DNA of 64,000 nucleotides from Mantis religiosa. Taxonomy: Eukaryota; Arthropoda; Insecta; Mantodea; Mantidae. Both the position numbers and the translations under genes were made by a program. This document shows, piece by piece, positions 18,995-30,328 of this stretch. Under the pieces are notes generated by a model. It saw only the letters and a list, made by a program, of their open reading frames with translations, did not search any database and had not been told where the DNA came from. The DNA lies in contig CM060951.1 in NCBI GenBank assembly GCA_030765055.1, forward strand, positions 46,978,129 through 47,042,128. Reading direction: 5' to 3'. How positions within the stretch are numbered: the stretch's first letter is position 1; the number at the start of each line of letters is the position of its first letter.

Positions 18995-21392
18995 CTGTTT
19001 TTCTTTAGTAAAAATAAAACGACGTTGCTCATGAGATAGTGTCTATTGATAATGTTACTTTTGCCATACTTCCACCTACTGTAAGATGTAGGTACCTAAA
19101 GTTCGGTAACAAAATTTGTTTGGTTTTCCTTCCCTCCTTCCTGCATTCTTTGTTTCTTATTTTCTTCCTTTCTTTGTTTCTTATTTTCCTTCTACGTTTC
19201 TTTCTTTCTTCTTTCTTTCTTTGTACCTTTCTTTTTATGTCGAACGTTAAATTTACCGGAAGTAAATACGAAGTTTCACAAGAATGCAGTATGAATTGTT
19301 ATGAAAAGTGGAACAATGTAAATATTTTTTTTTTTAATTCTCAAGAAGTAATTACCATTTTAATTAAAACATCATATGATAATACGCAAAGGTACCCAAC
19401 CTTTACTCTTATAAGCTAATGGATCTTGTTGCTCTATCCTACCTCCTCATTTTTGTGCATGAACCATTTCCACTTCACTCATTCATTAATCCGAGGAATA
19501 GCTATGTTTTAAATCCTATGAATGAGTCATAGCCACGAGAAATATAACTGGACCTCCTCTCTTTCTCATATTTTGGGCATTACTGAAGTAAGCTCATTTC
19601 ATTCTGCGTTAAGGGAAGATAATTCAAGAACTAATAATCGTTGGTCTATGCCGCTATGGGTCTTCCTTCCGAGGTTCGCTTGATATCGATTTTCAGAACT
19701 GTAAGATATCGCATGTTACCAAGATTCGCGGAGTGTGAGTTAAGAAGAGTTTTGAATACTGGAATTTGGAACCTGCAAAAATGCATAGTCAATATAAGGA
19801 AGTGTATGGTGACACAGCAATTAACGAAAGGGATGTGGAAAAATGATGTGAAATATAGATGGAATTCGAATCAAGATGCGTCACGTAAGATGTTTTCAAG
19901 TACCAACAACCCCTAAGCTATAATCTCTTCAGGAGGAAGGGATGAAGTAAACGAAATATAGCTGGTTACACTTTGCAAGTACGCTTGCAAGTTCCTTAGA
20001 GTTCATGCTTCTCTAAGGACCATCCCATTGCTGCCAGTTTCGTAAAGGGAGAGGTAGAGGGGGAGACAGAGAGAGTTGAGTAATCAGAAAACCCAACAAC
20101 CCTATAATATCCGCGAGAAAGCATCCGTGGCATCTGTTAAGCACCGCCATACGCCACGAAACCTGCAAGCAAAATTGAAAGATGAAAAGTGAAAGAGGAA
20201 AGAAATCATGTCACATAAAAAGCCGCCGCGGGATTCGGCTATCGACCAAGGAAAATCATTAAAGAAACTCAACATAAGAGTGTCGGTCGACGGGAATGGA
20301 ATCCGTGATCTCTTAGGGCACTGAGAGGTCGATATGTTTCAAAAAATTAATTTTTTGTTTTGTTTTTAATGTTAAAAGTTATATAATTCTTCAGCTTTAA
20401 AATTATATATATATATATATATATAAAACATAGGATGTCAGCTGGTGTGAAAGTCCTTTAATTCGTCAATTTAAACATGGCGGCGTAATGATACGCCCAC
20501 TTCCTGAGAATGGTGCTTAATTTTTGATCGTGATTTCCCAAAACCTTGATTTTTCATACTTTAGATGCATGTTTCTCAAAAACTATAAATGATATTGACA
20601 CAAAATTTGTAGTGGTTATTTGTCAAAGTTCCTTAAACACATTCGGTTAACATTTATATTGATGTGATTTATAAAATGGATGAAAACAAATATTCAGTCC
20701 TTGAAAATATTATTTTTTTTTTACTCAAAAGTTATTAATTTTTCATGTGCATAGTATAAACTGTATGTAATTTTCATTTCGCCGATATTATAAAACTGTA
20801 TCTTAGGTTATTTAGGATAAAACTTGGTGCATGTAGCTTTAAATTCCTACAAGTAAAGTGCACCTGATATATAGGGTGCAATATTTTTTTCAGTACACAG
20901 GGTTTGATTTATGCCCCTTTCACATGGACCTATGTGAACGTAATTTAAATATTATACAGTAGTTAAATGCACACATCCTTTTACAGTAATCATACCGAAT
21001 TTCAATTTCTGACAATGTTTAGTTTTCTATATATTCAAATTTTAATATTGGTAAAAATTGTCCTTGTCTGGGTAAAAACCTCCCAGAGCCCTTAAACGCG
21101 ACACTCACTTCATTGCGAAACCATACCAGGCATCATTAAAATAAAATTGACGTAATACTGCTAGACTCTTGTGTTTCGTTTTGTTCAACATTAACAATGA
21201 GTGAATTACATAATACACAATAACAATGCTTCAGACGATTCTCTTCTTCTTCACTTCCATTTATGTACTACCTTTAACTACAATGGTATATCGGTGACGT
21301 TTTACTTGGGAGCATTTTGCATATATGGTGACTAGTATTCAGTTGTTTTTATTTGGGTTTTGTATACTCGGCCTCGCAGTCGTTTACATTTA
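18995..21392. other. Unassigned stretch with pyrimidine tract and weak tRNA-like piece
   Basis: A (TTTC)-rich pyrimidine tract lies at 19125-19240 and a short (TA)n at 20403-20425. On the minus strand near 20340-20280, cctctcagtgccctaagag and ggattccattcccg resemble worn A and B boxes, possibly an old SINE. The open frame at 19641-19916 has no recognised domain. Confidence 0.45.
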
Positions 21393-21516
21393 ATCATATT
21401 TCCAGATTCTTGGGAGGATAGGGAATGATCTTCTTTACAGAACAATTACCACTGCAGCCGTAATTTGAGCCCGTGACCTCCATCTTAGAAGACAACTATT
21501 CTACCGGCTGAGATAC
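21393..21516 (-). mobile_element. tRNA-derived SINE, family E
   Basis: The minus strand reads gtatctcagccggtagaata (A box-like), then gggctcaaattacgg (worn B box), then a body ending in ctatcctcccaagaatctgg and aaatatga. The body matches the copy at 23.95 kb. Confidence 0.6.
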
Positions 21517-21522
21517 TAGAAG

Positions 21523-22264
21523 AATATTGAAAATAGGGGGGGGGGGTGTTCAACAAAATGTAGCGTGAAAGCACAAAATGAAATTGTTTACAATTATTTT
21601 CCAAGAATTCCTGCAGAGCTGGGAGAAGGAAGTGTGGGTGCGGTTGAGGCTAAGAATATAATAAGGAAGCAGACTCATTTAGGGGGGAAAGGCTCAAGCG
21701 ACGAAGGAGTTGGGGATTTACAAACACGCACAAAAAACCTTGGAACAGGTGTCCGAGATTGATAAGCCAGTTAAGTTCACAAGGACCACGCAGCGCCGCT
21801 TCTGTGTAAAGCGCACTATTTAGTGTGCGTTTCGCTTGAAAAGTTTCAGACTGTAATATATATTTCTAGAAAATAAACTAACGATGGTTACATATTTAGC
21901 TCAAATCACACCTTTTGATGCAGCGCGTTGCTTGAATAAGCTGTCGTTACGTCACCTCAGTAACATACTCGCCTTCAAGTATCATCTGCTTTCTTGCGAT
22001 CGCAGAATATGACAGTTGACGATTATAAATACTGGCATTCTGTAGGTGCGTACATGTAATCAGAGCACACTAAAATGTTTTGTTATAGATATCGCAGATT
22101 AAATTTTATGCACTGTAGAAAATGTATGCAGAAATGAATGAGTAATCAAATGTTATGTGGTCATAAGCAAAACAAGCTTAACATCCTTATGCCATTCTTA
22201 TCATTTCGTCTATTTAAAACGACTTTCGGAAACAAAACAAAAAAATTTGTTGTCATAGTTTAGG
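21523..22264. other. Unassigned sequence
   Basis: A G8 run is present near 21537-21546 and an uncalled 65-codon frame follows. Nothing else stands out. Confidence 0.45.
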
Positions 22265-22267
22265 TTA

Positions 22268-23613
22268 CACTGGGGAACAAAAAAAAAATATTTTTATATA
22301 CCCGAAACAAAATAGGCAAATTCTTATGTAAACTGATCTGCTGATTCCAAAAATGCCCCTCAAAATGCTGTATCACGTAACGTTTTTTTAGGTATTCACA
22401 ATTTTTTATGAAAACTTACAGAAATGTCATAACTCATATTTGATTAATTGAAAATAATAGGTATTTTATTGCCAAATAACATTGCAAATAATAATAATTA
22501 TTAATTATTATTAAAATAAATAAACACAAAATAATGATGAAAACCAATACCTGATTTATCTCAGGTTTGAGGAACCAACAACAGTCTCCGAACATGGCTG
22601 AATCCCAGCGATACCCTGGTAACTTCTTTCCATCTCAGAAATGTCCTGGTTAAAACGCTCACCTTGCTCATCACTTACTACAGCTCCTAGGTTTGTAGGG
22701 AAACTATCAAGATGAGAGTGCAAAAAGTGGATTTTAAGTGACATACGGCAACCCATTTCTTTGTAGCTCCTTAATAGTTCTGAGACTAAAGTTTCATAAT
22801 TTTTTTCTTTGTTATTGCCCAGGAAGCCTTCCACCACTGATTTAAATGATTTCCATGCTGCCAGTTCAACACGTTTAAGCTTTGATTCAAAAACACTGTC
22901 TTTAAGAAGTAGTCTTATTTGAGGACCGACAAATATACCTTCCTTCAATTTAGATTCACTTATTTTGAGAAAGATACTTCTTAAATACTCAAATGCACTT
23001 CCACTTTTGTCCAAACCTTTAACAAAATTCTTCATTAACCCGAGTTTTATGTGAAGTGGGGGGAGGAGAACTTTGTTTGGGTCTACTGGAGGATCATACT
23101 TAACATTGCTTGCTCCAGGGGTATAGCCTTCCCTTTCCCCCATTCTTTCACTATAAAATGCTTGTCAGTTGCACCACAGTCCCATAAGCACAAAAAACAG
23201 CAACATTTTGTGAAACCTCCCTGCAGTCCCGTTAGCAATGCAACTACCTTGAGGTCACTACAAATTTCCCAGCCATGGTTTTGATAACTAATAGCATCTA
23301 AAATAATAGATATGGAATCGTATGTCCCCTTCATTCCTATGGCATGAAATAAAGGCATTGAAGGTAGTAAATTGCCATTATGAAGCAACACTGCCTTTAA
23401 GCTGTATTTAGAAGAGTCAATGGCTATTATTTTAAATTAAGTCAATATGAGTTGGTATCATACCTCATTTCTGTAATTTTATATAAAAGAATAAGAATAT
23501 CTAAAAAACGTTACGTGATACAGCATTTTCAGAGGCATTTTTGGAATCAGCGAGTCATTTTGCATAAGAATTAGCCTTTTTTGTTTTAGGTACAAAAACC
23601 GTGTTCCCTAGTG
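22268..23613 (-). mobile_element. Compact DNA transposon with CACTG/CACTA ends (CMC-like)
   Basis: The left end begins cactggggaac and the right end, read inward, begins cactagggaac. The inverted repeats extend for about 125 bp with strong agreement (for example tgctgtatcacgtaacgttt in both). TTA lies directly outside each end (22265-22267 and 23614-23616), a 3-bp TSD. CACTA/CACTG termini with a short TSD are typical of the CMC (CACTA-Mirage-Chapaev) superfamily. Total length is 1346 bp, short for an autonomous member, so the N-terminal part of the transposase has probably been lost. Confidence 0.85.
22556..23433 (-). pseudogene. DDE-like transposase C-terminal half of the CACTG element
   Basis: This belongs to a protein family I recall as repeated, unannotated ORFs in many invertebrate genomes. 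Reading minus strand: AIDSSKYSLKAVLLHNGN (candidate first Asp, codon 23416-23418); CSDLKVVALLTGLQGGF (candidate second Asp, codon 23254-23256, family form GDLKV); then KCCCFLCLWDCGATD with clustered Cys. PPLHIKLGLMKNFVKGLDKS follows, and finally SDEQGERFNQDISEMERSYQ with the candidate Glu at 22658-22660. A frame change near 23110-23140 separates two otherwise open segments of about 100 and 195 codons. D, D, E plus a Cys pair between the second Asp and Glu fits CMC-type DDE domains, but that match is from memory. The stop at 22556 cuts the usual C-terminus. Confidence 0.75.
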
Positions 23614-23616
23614 TTA

Positions 23617-23950
23617 TTATTTAACATCATGGTTACCGCATGTATCTAAATTTTGTAGTTTCAATTACAGCATTAACACAAACTTTACCCATAATTCTGG
23701 TTGCAATAAAGCTTTACTTCATGTGCTTTGGTTGCAATATCCCCTTTGAAGACAATATCCCCTATGAATCGACAGATATTAATTAGTGTGTCATTAAATG
23801 TATTCTTCATCGCTTAAAAAATAAGTTGGAGCTCACTACATTTTGTTATTAAGACTCTCTCCTTATATTGTTGCATTTGCAACCTATCTTTAATTATAAT
23901 GGTCAAATCGTAAATTGAGTTTTACGCATTAAATCACATTCACAAGTTCA
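23617..23950. other. Unassigned sequence
   Basis: AT-rich, with no motif recognised. Confidence 0.45.
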
Positions 23951-24086
23951 TTCATATTTCCGGACTCTGCGGAGGATAGAGAATATTTGTGGCTAGAGAA
24001 AAATACCATTGTCCCGCAGCCAGAATTAATTCCGGGCTCCTTGCACAGCGAAATGATTCTGTATCGACAGAGCTCCTCCGCCATCC
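23951..24086 (-). mobile_element. tRNA-derived SINE, family E copy
   Basis: The minus strand starts ggatggcggaggagctctgt, has a worn B box (ggaattaattctgg) and ends ctatcctccgcagagtccgg and aaatatga. The end matches the copy at 21.4 kb, so the two define a family. Confidence 0.62.
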
Positions 24087-24153
24087 TATAACCCATATTA
24101 AATACTTTGAGAGGTAATTCAGATTTATTATAAGTGGCATTAAGTCTGGATTT

Positions 24154-24384
24154 GCCCGCCTCGGTAGCGTAGATGGTAGCGTGTCTGCCTCACGTTCAGT
24201 AGGTCCCGAGTTCAAATCTCGGTCAGGTTGAGCTACCTGGATAAGAATTTTTCCAGGGTTTTCGCTTATTCTTAAAGACGAATGTGGGGTAGCTTTAAGC
24301 TCCATGGATACTGGACACATTTGAGCATCATTTCATCCATCTCATTTGCCGTCCGATACGACTTAACGTTGGAGGACGTAAAAT
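24154..24384 (+). mobile_element. tRNA-derived SINE family A, reference copy
   Basis: The most informative plus-strand copy. The tRNA-like head runs from gcccgcctcggtagcgtaga (A box in tagcgtagatggtagcg) to gagttcaaatctcgg (B box). A body of about 150 bp follows, with the conserved blocks ggataagnnttttcc, gaaagacgaatgt, taagctccatgga and gagcatcatttca, and the tail acttaacgttggaggacgta. There is no poly(A). A short repeat, tctggat (24145-24151 and 24397-24403), may be the TSD. The internal Pol III boxes imply transcription from within the element; mobilisation would need a partner LINE, not identified here. At least eleven family A copies lie in the window, on both strands. Confidence 0.93.
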
Positions 24385-24715
24385 TAAAACAAAAAATCTG
24401 GATCAGATGAAAAACAATTAGTTTTTGCTTCATAATAATTAATTTTACTTTCTCTAACAGTTGACAGAAGAAGTATTTCATCCAATATTAGATAACAAGC
24501 TTCCTCCGAGAATATGCTTTTGAGCGTTATTCAATTGAAAGTCTGAATAGCATAACCCAAAATCGAAATCCGAATAAATATTGCAATTGTTATTCAAAAG
24601 ATAATAGTTTGGAGAAATCTCCAACCGCGCATCAAACAAACCTTTATACGAATGTGGACAACATAACATTTTGTCTTCTAAAACATGTATTCCATAATTA
24701 TTAAGAAGATGTTCA

Positions 24716-24956
24716 TTTTTTTTAATTTACGTCCTCCAACGTTAAGTCATGTCGGACGATGAATGAAGAAATGGGTGAAATGATGCTCAAATGAGTCTGG
24801 GGTCCATGGAGCTTAGAGTTACGAAACATTCGTCTTTCAGAATAAGGGAAACCCCGGAACAAACCTTATACAGGTAACTCACCCTAACCGAGATTCGAAC
24901 TCGAGACCTCTTGAACTTGAGGCAAACTCGCTACCATCTACGCTACTGAGGCGGGC
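24716..24956 (-). mobile_element. SINE family A, full length
   Basis: Complete minus-strand copy with a T-rich (A-rich on its own strand) 3' extension. A perfect 9-bp TSD, agatgttca, lies at 24707-24715 and 24957-24965. Confidence 0.94.
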
Positions 24957-24965
24957 AGATGTTCA

Positions 24966-26128
24966 AAATAGATAATATCTTACACTTTGCTATTGGCCTG
25001 TGAAGTCCTCTTGAATTTCAACAACCTTTGTGTAATTTTGTGTTTCTGGTAAACCACAAAAGATAAGGAAAAAAATCGCACACAAAAGATGCAGATCTTG
25101 CTAAATATCTCATTAATTGAATATTAATGAGAATTAATTGAATTTTATGAATTGTCTTCTAAATTTTAATTTTCAATGCAAGGTATTATTGACAACACAC
25201 TAAAAGAGTCCAAATTCATAATCATTTTATTGCAGTTTCCATTCAAACTCGTAATTTACTCTTATTGTATGTTTCCATTAAGAACTAACAAAATTACAAA
25301 GAGCGAGTAATACACCGAGTAATTTGCGGACACAAGTGTATTTCCAACAACAGCAAACAGGTGTTCGCAGCATTTGTTTTTGTTTCAAAAAGGGCTACGC
25401 CGTCATATCCATCTTCTGGTATATTCCACAACGATTTAACAGAACTGCCATTTTGTGGTAGAAGCAGCAAGTCGGGAAATGAATGATAAACGCTTCTGGC
25501 TCGTAATTCCAACTTAAAAATAAATCGTTGTGGCAGTGAATGGCTTCCATTCAGAGCTTTATCTATGTCAAGCTCGCAACATAAATATCTTTCAACACAG
25601 GTGCGGTCTAAGTCGACAGCTTGGACTGGATTATCCGTTAAATGCTGCCGTTCACAACCGGTTCAGAAGCACGTCAAATAACCGCAAAAGCAAACAATGT
25701 TTAATCCAAAGCCGTAATTTGCTATTATATGTGTGTACAAAAGCACTTACTTACTGGATTATGTTAGAGTGATGCTCTCGCTAGAGGGGGTGTACCAACC
25801 ACAAGATCCTGACTATAAAACATTTCAGTTTCAACTCAAACTGGTGTGCTTTCAGATATTATTTAGGGCACAAACAGAGTTAAAAAGGGGGGAAGAAGCT
25901 GTTTAGGTAATAAAACCATGTGGATTCCCCTTTTATACCTCCTCTTCTCCTGATTTAAATTTCTGCAATTTTCTCCCTGGCAGTATTAAAACAGAGAGCT
26001 TATAAAACAATCGGTCTCGCCAAGGATTCCTCACCTAATATAAGAGAGAGCTAAACTGTGTTACATTGGACCAGTATATTGGACCAATATATTTCGACCA
26101 TTTAACCTGTCATAGGAGAATTCATTTA
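24966..26128. other. Unassigned sequence
   Basis: Short open frames only (72-80 codons), none with a recognised domain. Confidence 0.45.
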
Positions 26129-27400
26129 GGGGGAACAGAAGTGCTGTTTTAGTCATTTTGTTAAAAAAAATGGAATTTTGGTTTTTTGCACCATAATATA
26201 ATTTACTTATTTACAAAGTTTCATGCCCGTAGGGAAAATACATCACCTGTTTTGGACGCCATTTTTAAAACTATATGCTGGTTAAATGCCTCTCCATACT
26301 TTAAATAGCACGCCCACATGTTTGAATGCAGAGAACTTACGAACGATTTGATTTTAAAATAGACGTTAAAATAGCATTTAGCCCGCCTCGGTAGCGTAGA
26401 TGGTAGCGTGCCTCACGTTCAAGAGGTCCCGAGTTCGAATCTCGGTCAGGGTGAGTTACCTGGATAAGGTTTTTCCCTTATACTGAAAGACAAATGTCGG
26501 GTAACTCTAAGCTTCATGGACCCCGGAGATATTTGAGCATCATTTCACCCATTTCATTCATCGTCCGATATGACTTAACATTGGAGGACGTGAAATATAG
26601 AAAAAAATAGCATTAAGCCACCGTAGGCTATTTTAGCAAGCTTTCATATGAATCCTCTAGATGGCAGTGATTTTTCCGGATGTTTTTAGCCGTTTCCTTG
26701 ATTCACTTCCTGCGTAATGGCGCAAAATGTTTGTTTATGTTTTCTTTTGTTGTTCCAGTGTTTTAGAAGTGATACTTGGCAATTTAAGTTATTATCTTTA
26801 TGTCTTCTCCTCTTTGTATTATATTTATTATACTCAAGTATCAATTTGTGCCCCAAATTACACCGTAAGTAGTTTATTTCAGTAAACCTACCTGGAACAA
26901 TGTACGTATATTGATATATATATGGTACTGCATTATTTTACTGTTTTAGAATACCAAAGATAAAGGGCAGTAAAGCCGCTTTGTGTAAATTAATGAATAA
27001 GAGCAGAAGGGCGAAGACAGATACTTCAGTTGAAGTAAATCAGGAAGTAAATAAGGCTGTAGCACTGTAAAAGAAAAACATAAGCCTTTCTAAATTGGAG
27101 GTGCAGTGCAGTACCCATATACCAGAGGAGGATGTAGGTGAGAGCAAATATATTATTTTAAATTTTGACCAGTTGAAATAAAACTGATGAAAGAATTAGC
27201 ATGCCCACATTGTTTTCACAAACTCTGAACCTGGAGATGCTTTACGCCTTTGGTTTTGCTTCTCATTTAGCTGTGGAATGTGAAAGTAGACCACTATTTC
27301 GATAAATACATCTAAAACCTAAGGCTCAAGAGGCTACTAGGAGGGAAGAAGGTGTAAGTTACACTGCTGGAGCTTTCTAAGATAAACAGATTATATATTT
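26129..27400 (+). pseudogene. Kolobok-like transposase N-terminal remnant
   Basis: The left edge reads ttta-gggggaacagaag, resembling the GGGGG terminus of the element at 52.25 kb. Interrupted frames at 26950-27360 read KGSKAALCKLMNKSRRAKTD, LSKLEVQCSTHIPEEDVGES, LMKELACPHCF (a CxxC motif) and AFGFASHLAVECESRP. These fit the N-terminal, Cys-pair region of a repeated invertebrate transposase family whose C-terminus is at 52.5 kb. Stops and frame changes are frequent. A family A SINE is inserted at 26381-26603. I did not find a right terminus, and assignment to Kolobok is an inference. Confidence 0.5.
26381..26603 (+). mobile_element. SINE family A copy
   Basis: Plus-strand copy with a small deletion in the head (tggtagcgtgcctcacg) but an intact B box (gagttcgaatctcgg). 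An 11-bp TSD, aaaatagcatt, lies at 26368-26378 and 26604-26614. It sits inside the Kolobok-like remnant and so is younger than it. Confidence 0.95.
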
Positions 27401-29759
27401 TTCATGTAAACTGCATGCAAAATTTTAAAGCCATTTTGCTCAAGTTCAGTTTTTTTTTGTTATTTTACATATTCAAAATCTATCTTCTCCCACAATTTTA
27501 CAGCTAGTGCATTCAAAATTGTACACAACACACTTCAGAAGCTGTGCAACAAATTGTTGTATGGGAGTTTTGATATCGATCATAGTTTAATTTTTAAAAC
27601 ATAATTACTATGAGCAAGCACTGATTTTTGCAGTTTTTTCGCCTTGACACTAAAATAATTTTTTAAAAAATAATTAAGCAGAATTTCAGAAATCCAATCC
27701 TTTAATTTGTTATCAAGGTATTAAGGAATTTAAGTGTACCAAAATGAGATTTGTTGTGCAATATCTGTCAAAGAAGATAGATTTTGATTTTAGGTAATAA
27801 AATTGTATAAACTAATTCATATATCAGGAATGCAGCTACATATTGAAATGAAAACTGGTACACACACTTCTTTAGCTTTTAAACTCTTATAAACATTCAT
27901 TTGTTTTGTTTTTCGCGTGGGAAATGTTTCAAGCTGAATGAAGGCTATGTTAGGTGAATATGGAAGAACATAAATGGGCAGCTTTTCTGCAGGCAAGTGT
28001 ACTGAAGCTAATTCTTGATTTCCATGCAAATATAAAAACTTGCATTTGCAGAGAACATTCACCTTGATGGTATATATTAAAAGCAAACGAGAAAAATAGC
28101 TTCGGCGCTAAAACGGCAAGCAGACGTGAGTGTTAGTACAAGAAGCGTCAAAGACGAAAGAGGTAATCCATTACCTGACTTAGGGGAAACGCATTCAGAT
28201 TTTGCTCGCCTCTTTGCTGTTCTATGTATGAGGGAAACTATCGCCGGCGACAGGAAAAGGGGATAATACCAAAGTTGAGTAAGAAATCGACTTTATGCTT
28301 CTTCACTGTGAAGTAGCACGCAGCAACATCGGCAAATGGCTTCGCTAGAGTTAATTTACTTCCCAAGCCATTCTCTTTTTCTTCCTCGTGGAGCAAAAGG
28401 AACAAGATGAAATACTTTTTCAGATAAAATAGGAGAAGTGGAGTGCAAGGAAAAGGAAGGATCTGTAATAATGGAAAACATAATATTCGTTGTTTTATTT
28501 CTGCTTCCTTTACGTTCAGGCCGAACCGAACCGCCGGGCATAGTGTTAACGAGCTTTTGTAGTTCTCCCATATATGCTTGTAACCTTTACAGGTATAGAG
28601 TTCTCATAGACTCTATTTCTTTACTAAGGTACTAAGGTATCAGATGATATGACTAAAACTAGCAACATTATTAAACATTGCATTTTTGCATGAAGAAATG
28701 CATTGTTGTTGTTTGTCTCTTTTCTGAAATCTTGGGGAACAAACGTCTCTCCGATATCGTGCGAGGCTCTTATTCGGCATCCAGCTGAATACCATTACTC
28801 AGAGGTTTATTGCGTGGTTTTAACACGTGGGTAGGTGCTTGGCATATTTACTCTTCCACTACAAATTTCCTGTCCTTATAATTTCTTTTCATGTACTTCA
28901 TCCTCATACGTTTTAGAGTTTTAAGACCAGGAGACGGCCATTGGTACATTAAGGCGGAAGCGTGGAAATTGAGGTGTAGCAAGATTTCTTCTGAACGCTT
29001 CTGATCAGCTTGTTTCTTTTCCTGGCAGCGGTTCGATTCATTATGGGACCCCAGGTTGAAGCTGGCTAAGGCAATATCATGCTGGCGTTATGATTGATGC
29101 TATTCTGGAATCGCTATGCACCCGTCCGTGTTAGCCCTTCGGATCTTCCCATTAACCCCTCCTCCGTGGTGCGATGTTGGAAGTACAAAAAGCTCACTAC
29201 GATGTAATTGCTCTAGAGCACTTCGGAGATCATATATACCACTACCTCAAGATAAAAATCTGAACTGAGGATAATCATCTCATTTATATTAATTCGTACT
29301 TATGTGAAAGTATTTTAAAAGTCCATGAAGAACCTGAGTAATCAAGGTGACTTGCTTTTAGCTCCTAATACTGCTGGCTTGACTAACGAGGTTGTTTGTT
29401 TTACACAGTTGCTCAATTTGCGATCGGACGCCTGCTACACTCTTAATTTTCAATAAGTTGTGTTCAATACTGCTGTAGCTTCTTTGTCTCATCTTCATCC
29501 ACCGAAAGCCTGTTCGCTCATAGTTATCGGTCATCAGCGAAAAATGCAAAAGCTCCTGTCATCATTAGTCCATAGGTCATAAGTACATAATAGGCACCAA
29601 ATGACCGATATGGTCGTTAGAAATAACAGAGAATTGTGTACTTTGTATCAAAATAAGGTCCATTTGAAATATAGTAAGTACGTGATACTTAAATTTGGAA
29701 GCAATAATTGATGTCAGAATTAATCCTTTTAAATACATTACTCCCGTATATAGATGTTT
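27401..29759. other. Unassigned stretch with a GC-richer patch
   Basis: 27.4-28.1 kb may be 3' sequence of the Kolobok-like remnant but carries no coding signal. A GC-richer patch at about 29020-29190 (caggttgaagctggctaagg region) is unexplained. No gene is supported. Confidence 0.4.
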
Positions 29760-30328
29760 TTAATTATTTAGAGCCCACTGAAACATTCAATGCCACGGCC
29801 GGGATTTGAACCACGGATCTCCTGGTTTCCCTCCAGTCTCTCTAAGCTACCATGGCCAATATGCCGACGCGAAATTAAACTCTCCAATTGACTCATATTT
29901 TCCCCAGTAAACCACTAAGGGTTCTCATATAAGAGATACACATTTGTTGCGACTTACTGTTGTACTTAAATACCAGCAATTTTATCATTAAACTTTTAGT
30001 GTTAAATTTATATTACATAATACATTATAGATTACATAATACATTACAGGACCAATGTATTTAAAAGGATTAATTCCTCAATATAAATTTAACATTAAGA
30101 GTTCAATGTCAAAAATCCTGGTATTTAAGTACTTTTAATAGTAAGTCGCCACAAATGTTAATCTCGAATATGAGAACTCTAAGTGGTTTACCGGGAAGAG
30201 TTTAATGTCGGGTCGGCATGTAGCCATGGTAGCTCAAGGGGTTAGAGCGACTGGACGGAAACCAGGAGATACGTGGTTCAAATTCCGGCCGTGGCATTTG
30301 ACGTTGACTGTAATTAATTAAATAATTC
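29760..30328. repeat. 570-bp palindromic element with a tRNA-like sequence in each arm
   Basis: The two halves are inverted copies. The outer parts hold tRNA-like segments: 29792-29857 on the minus strand and 30223-30296 on the plus strand. The plus-strand one reads gccatggtagctcaaggggt, then gcgactggacggaaaccagg, then gtggttcaaattccggccgt. The 5' ends of the two tRNA-like units face the centre. Between them the arms continue to match: gcgacttactgttgtac on the left against agtacttttaatagtaagtcgc on the right, then aaatttatatt against aatataaattt. The loop is near 30014-30084. The whole could fold into one long hairpin. No transposase is present and no clear TSD was seen. Confidence 0.85.
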
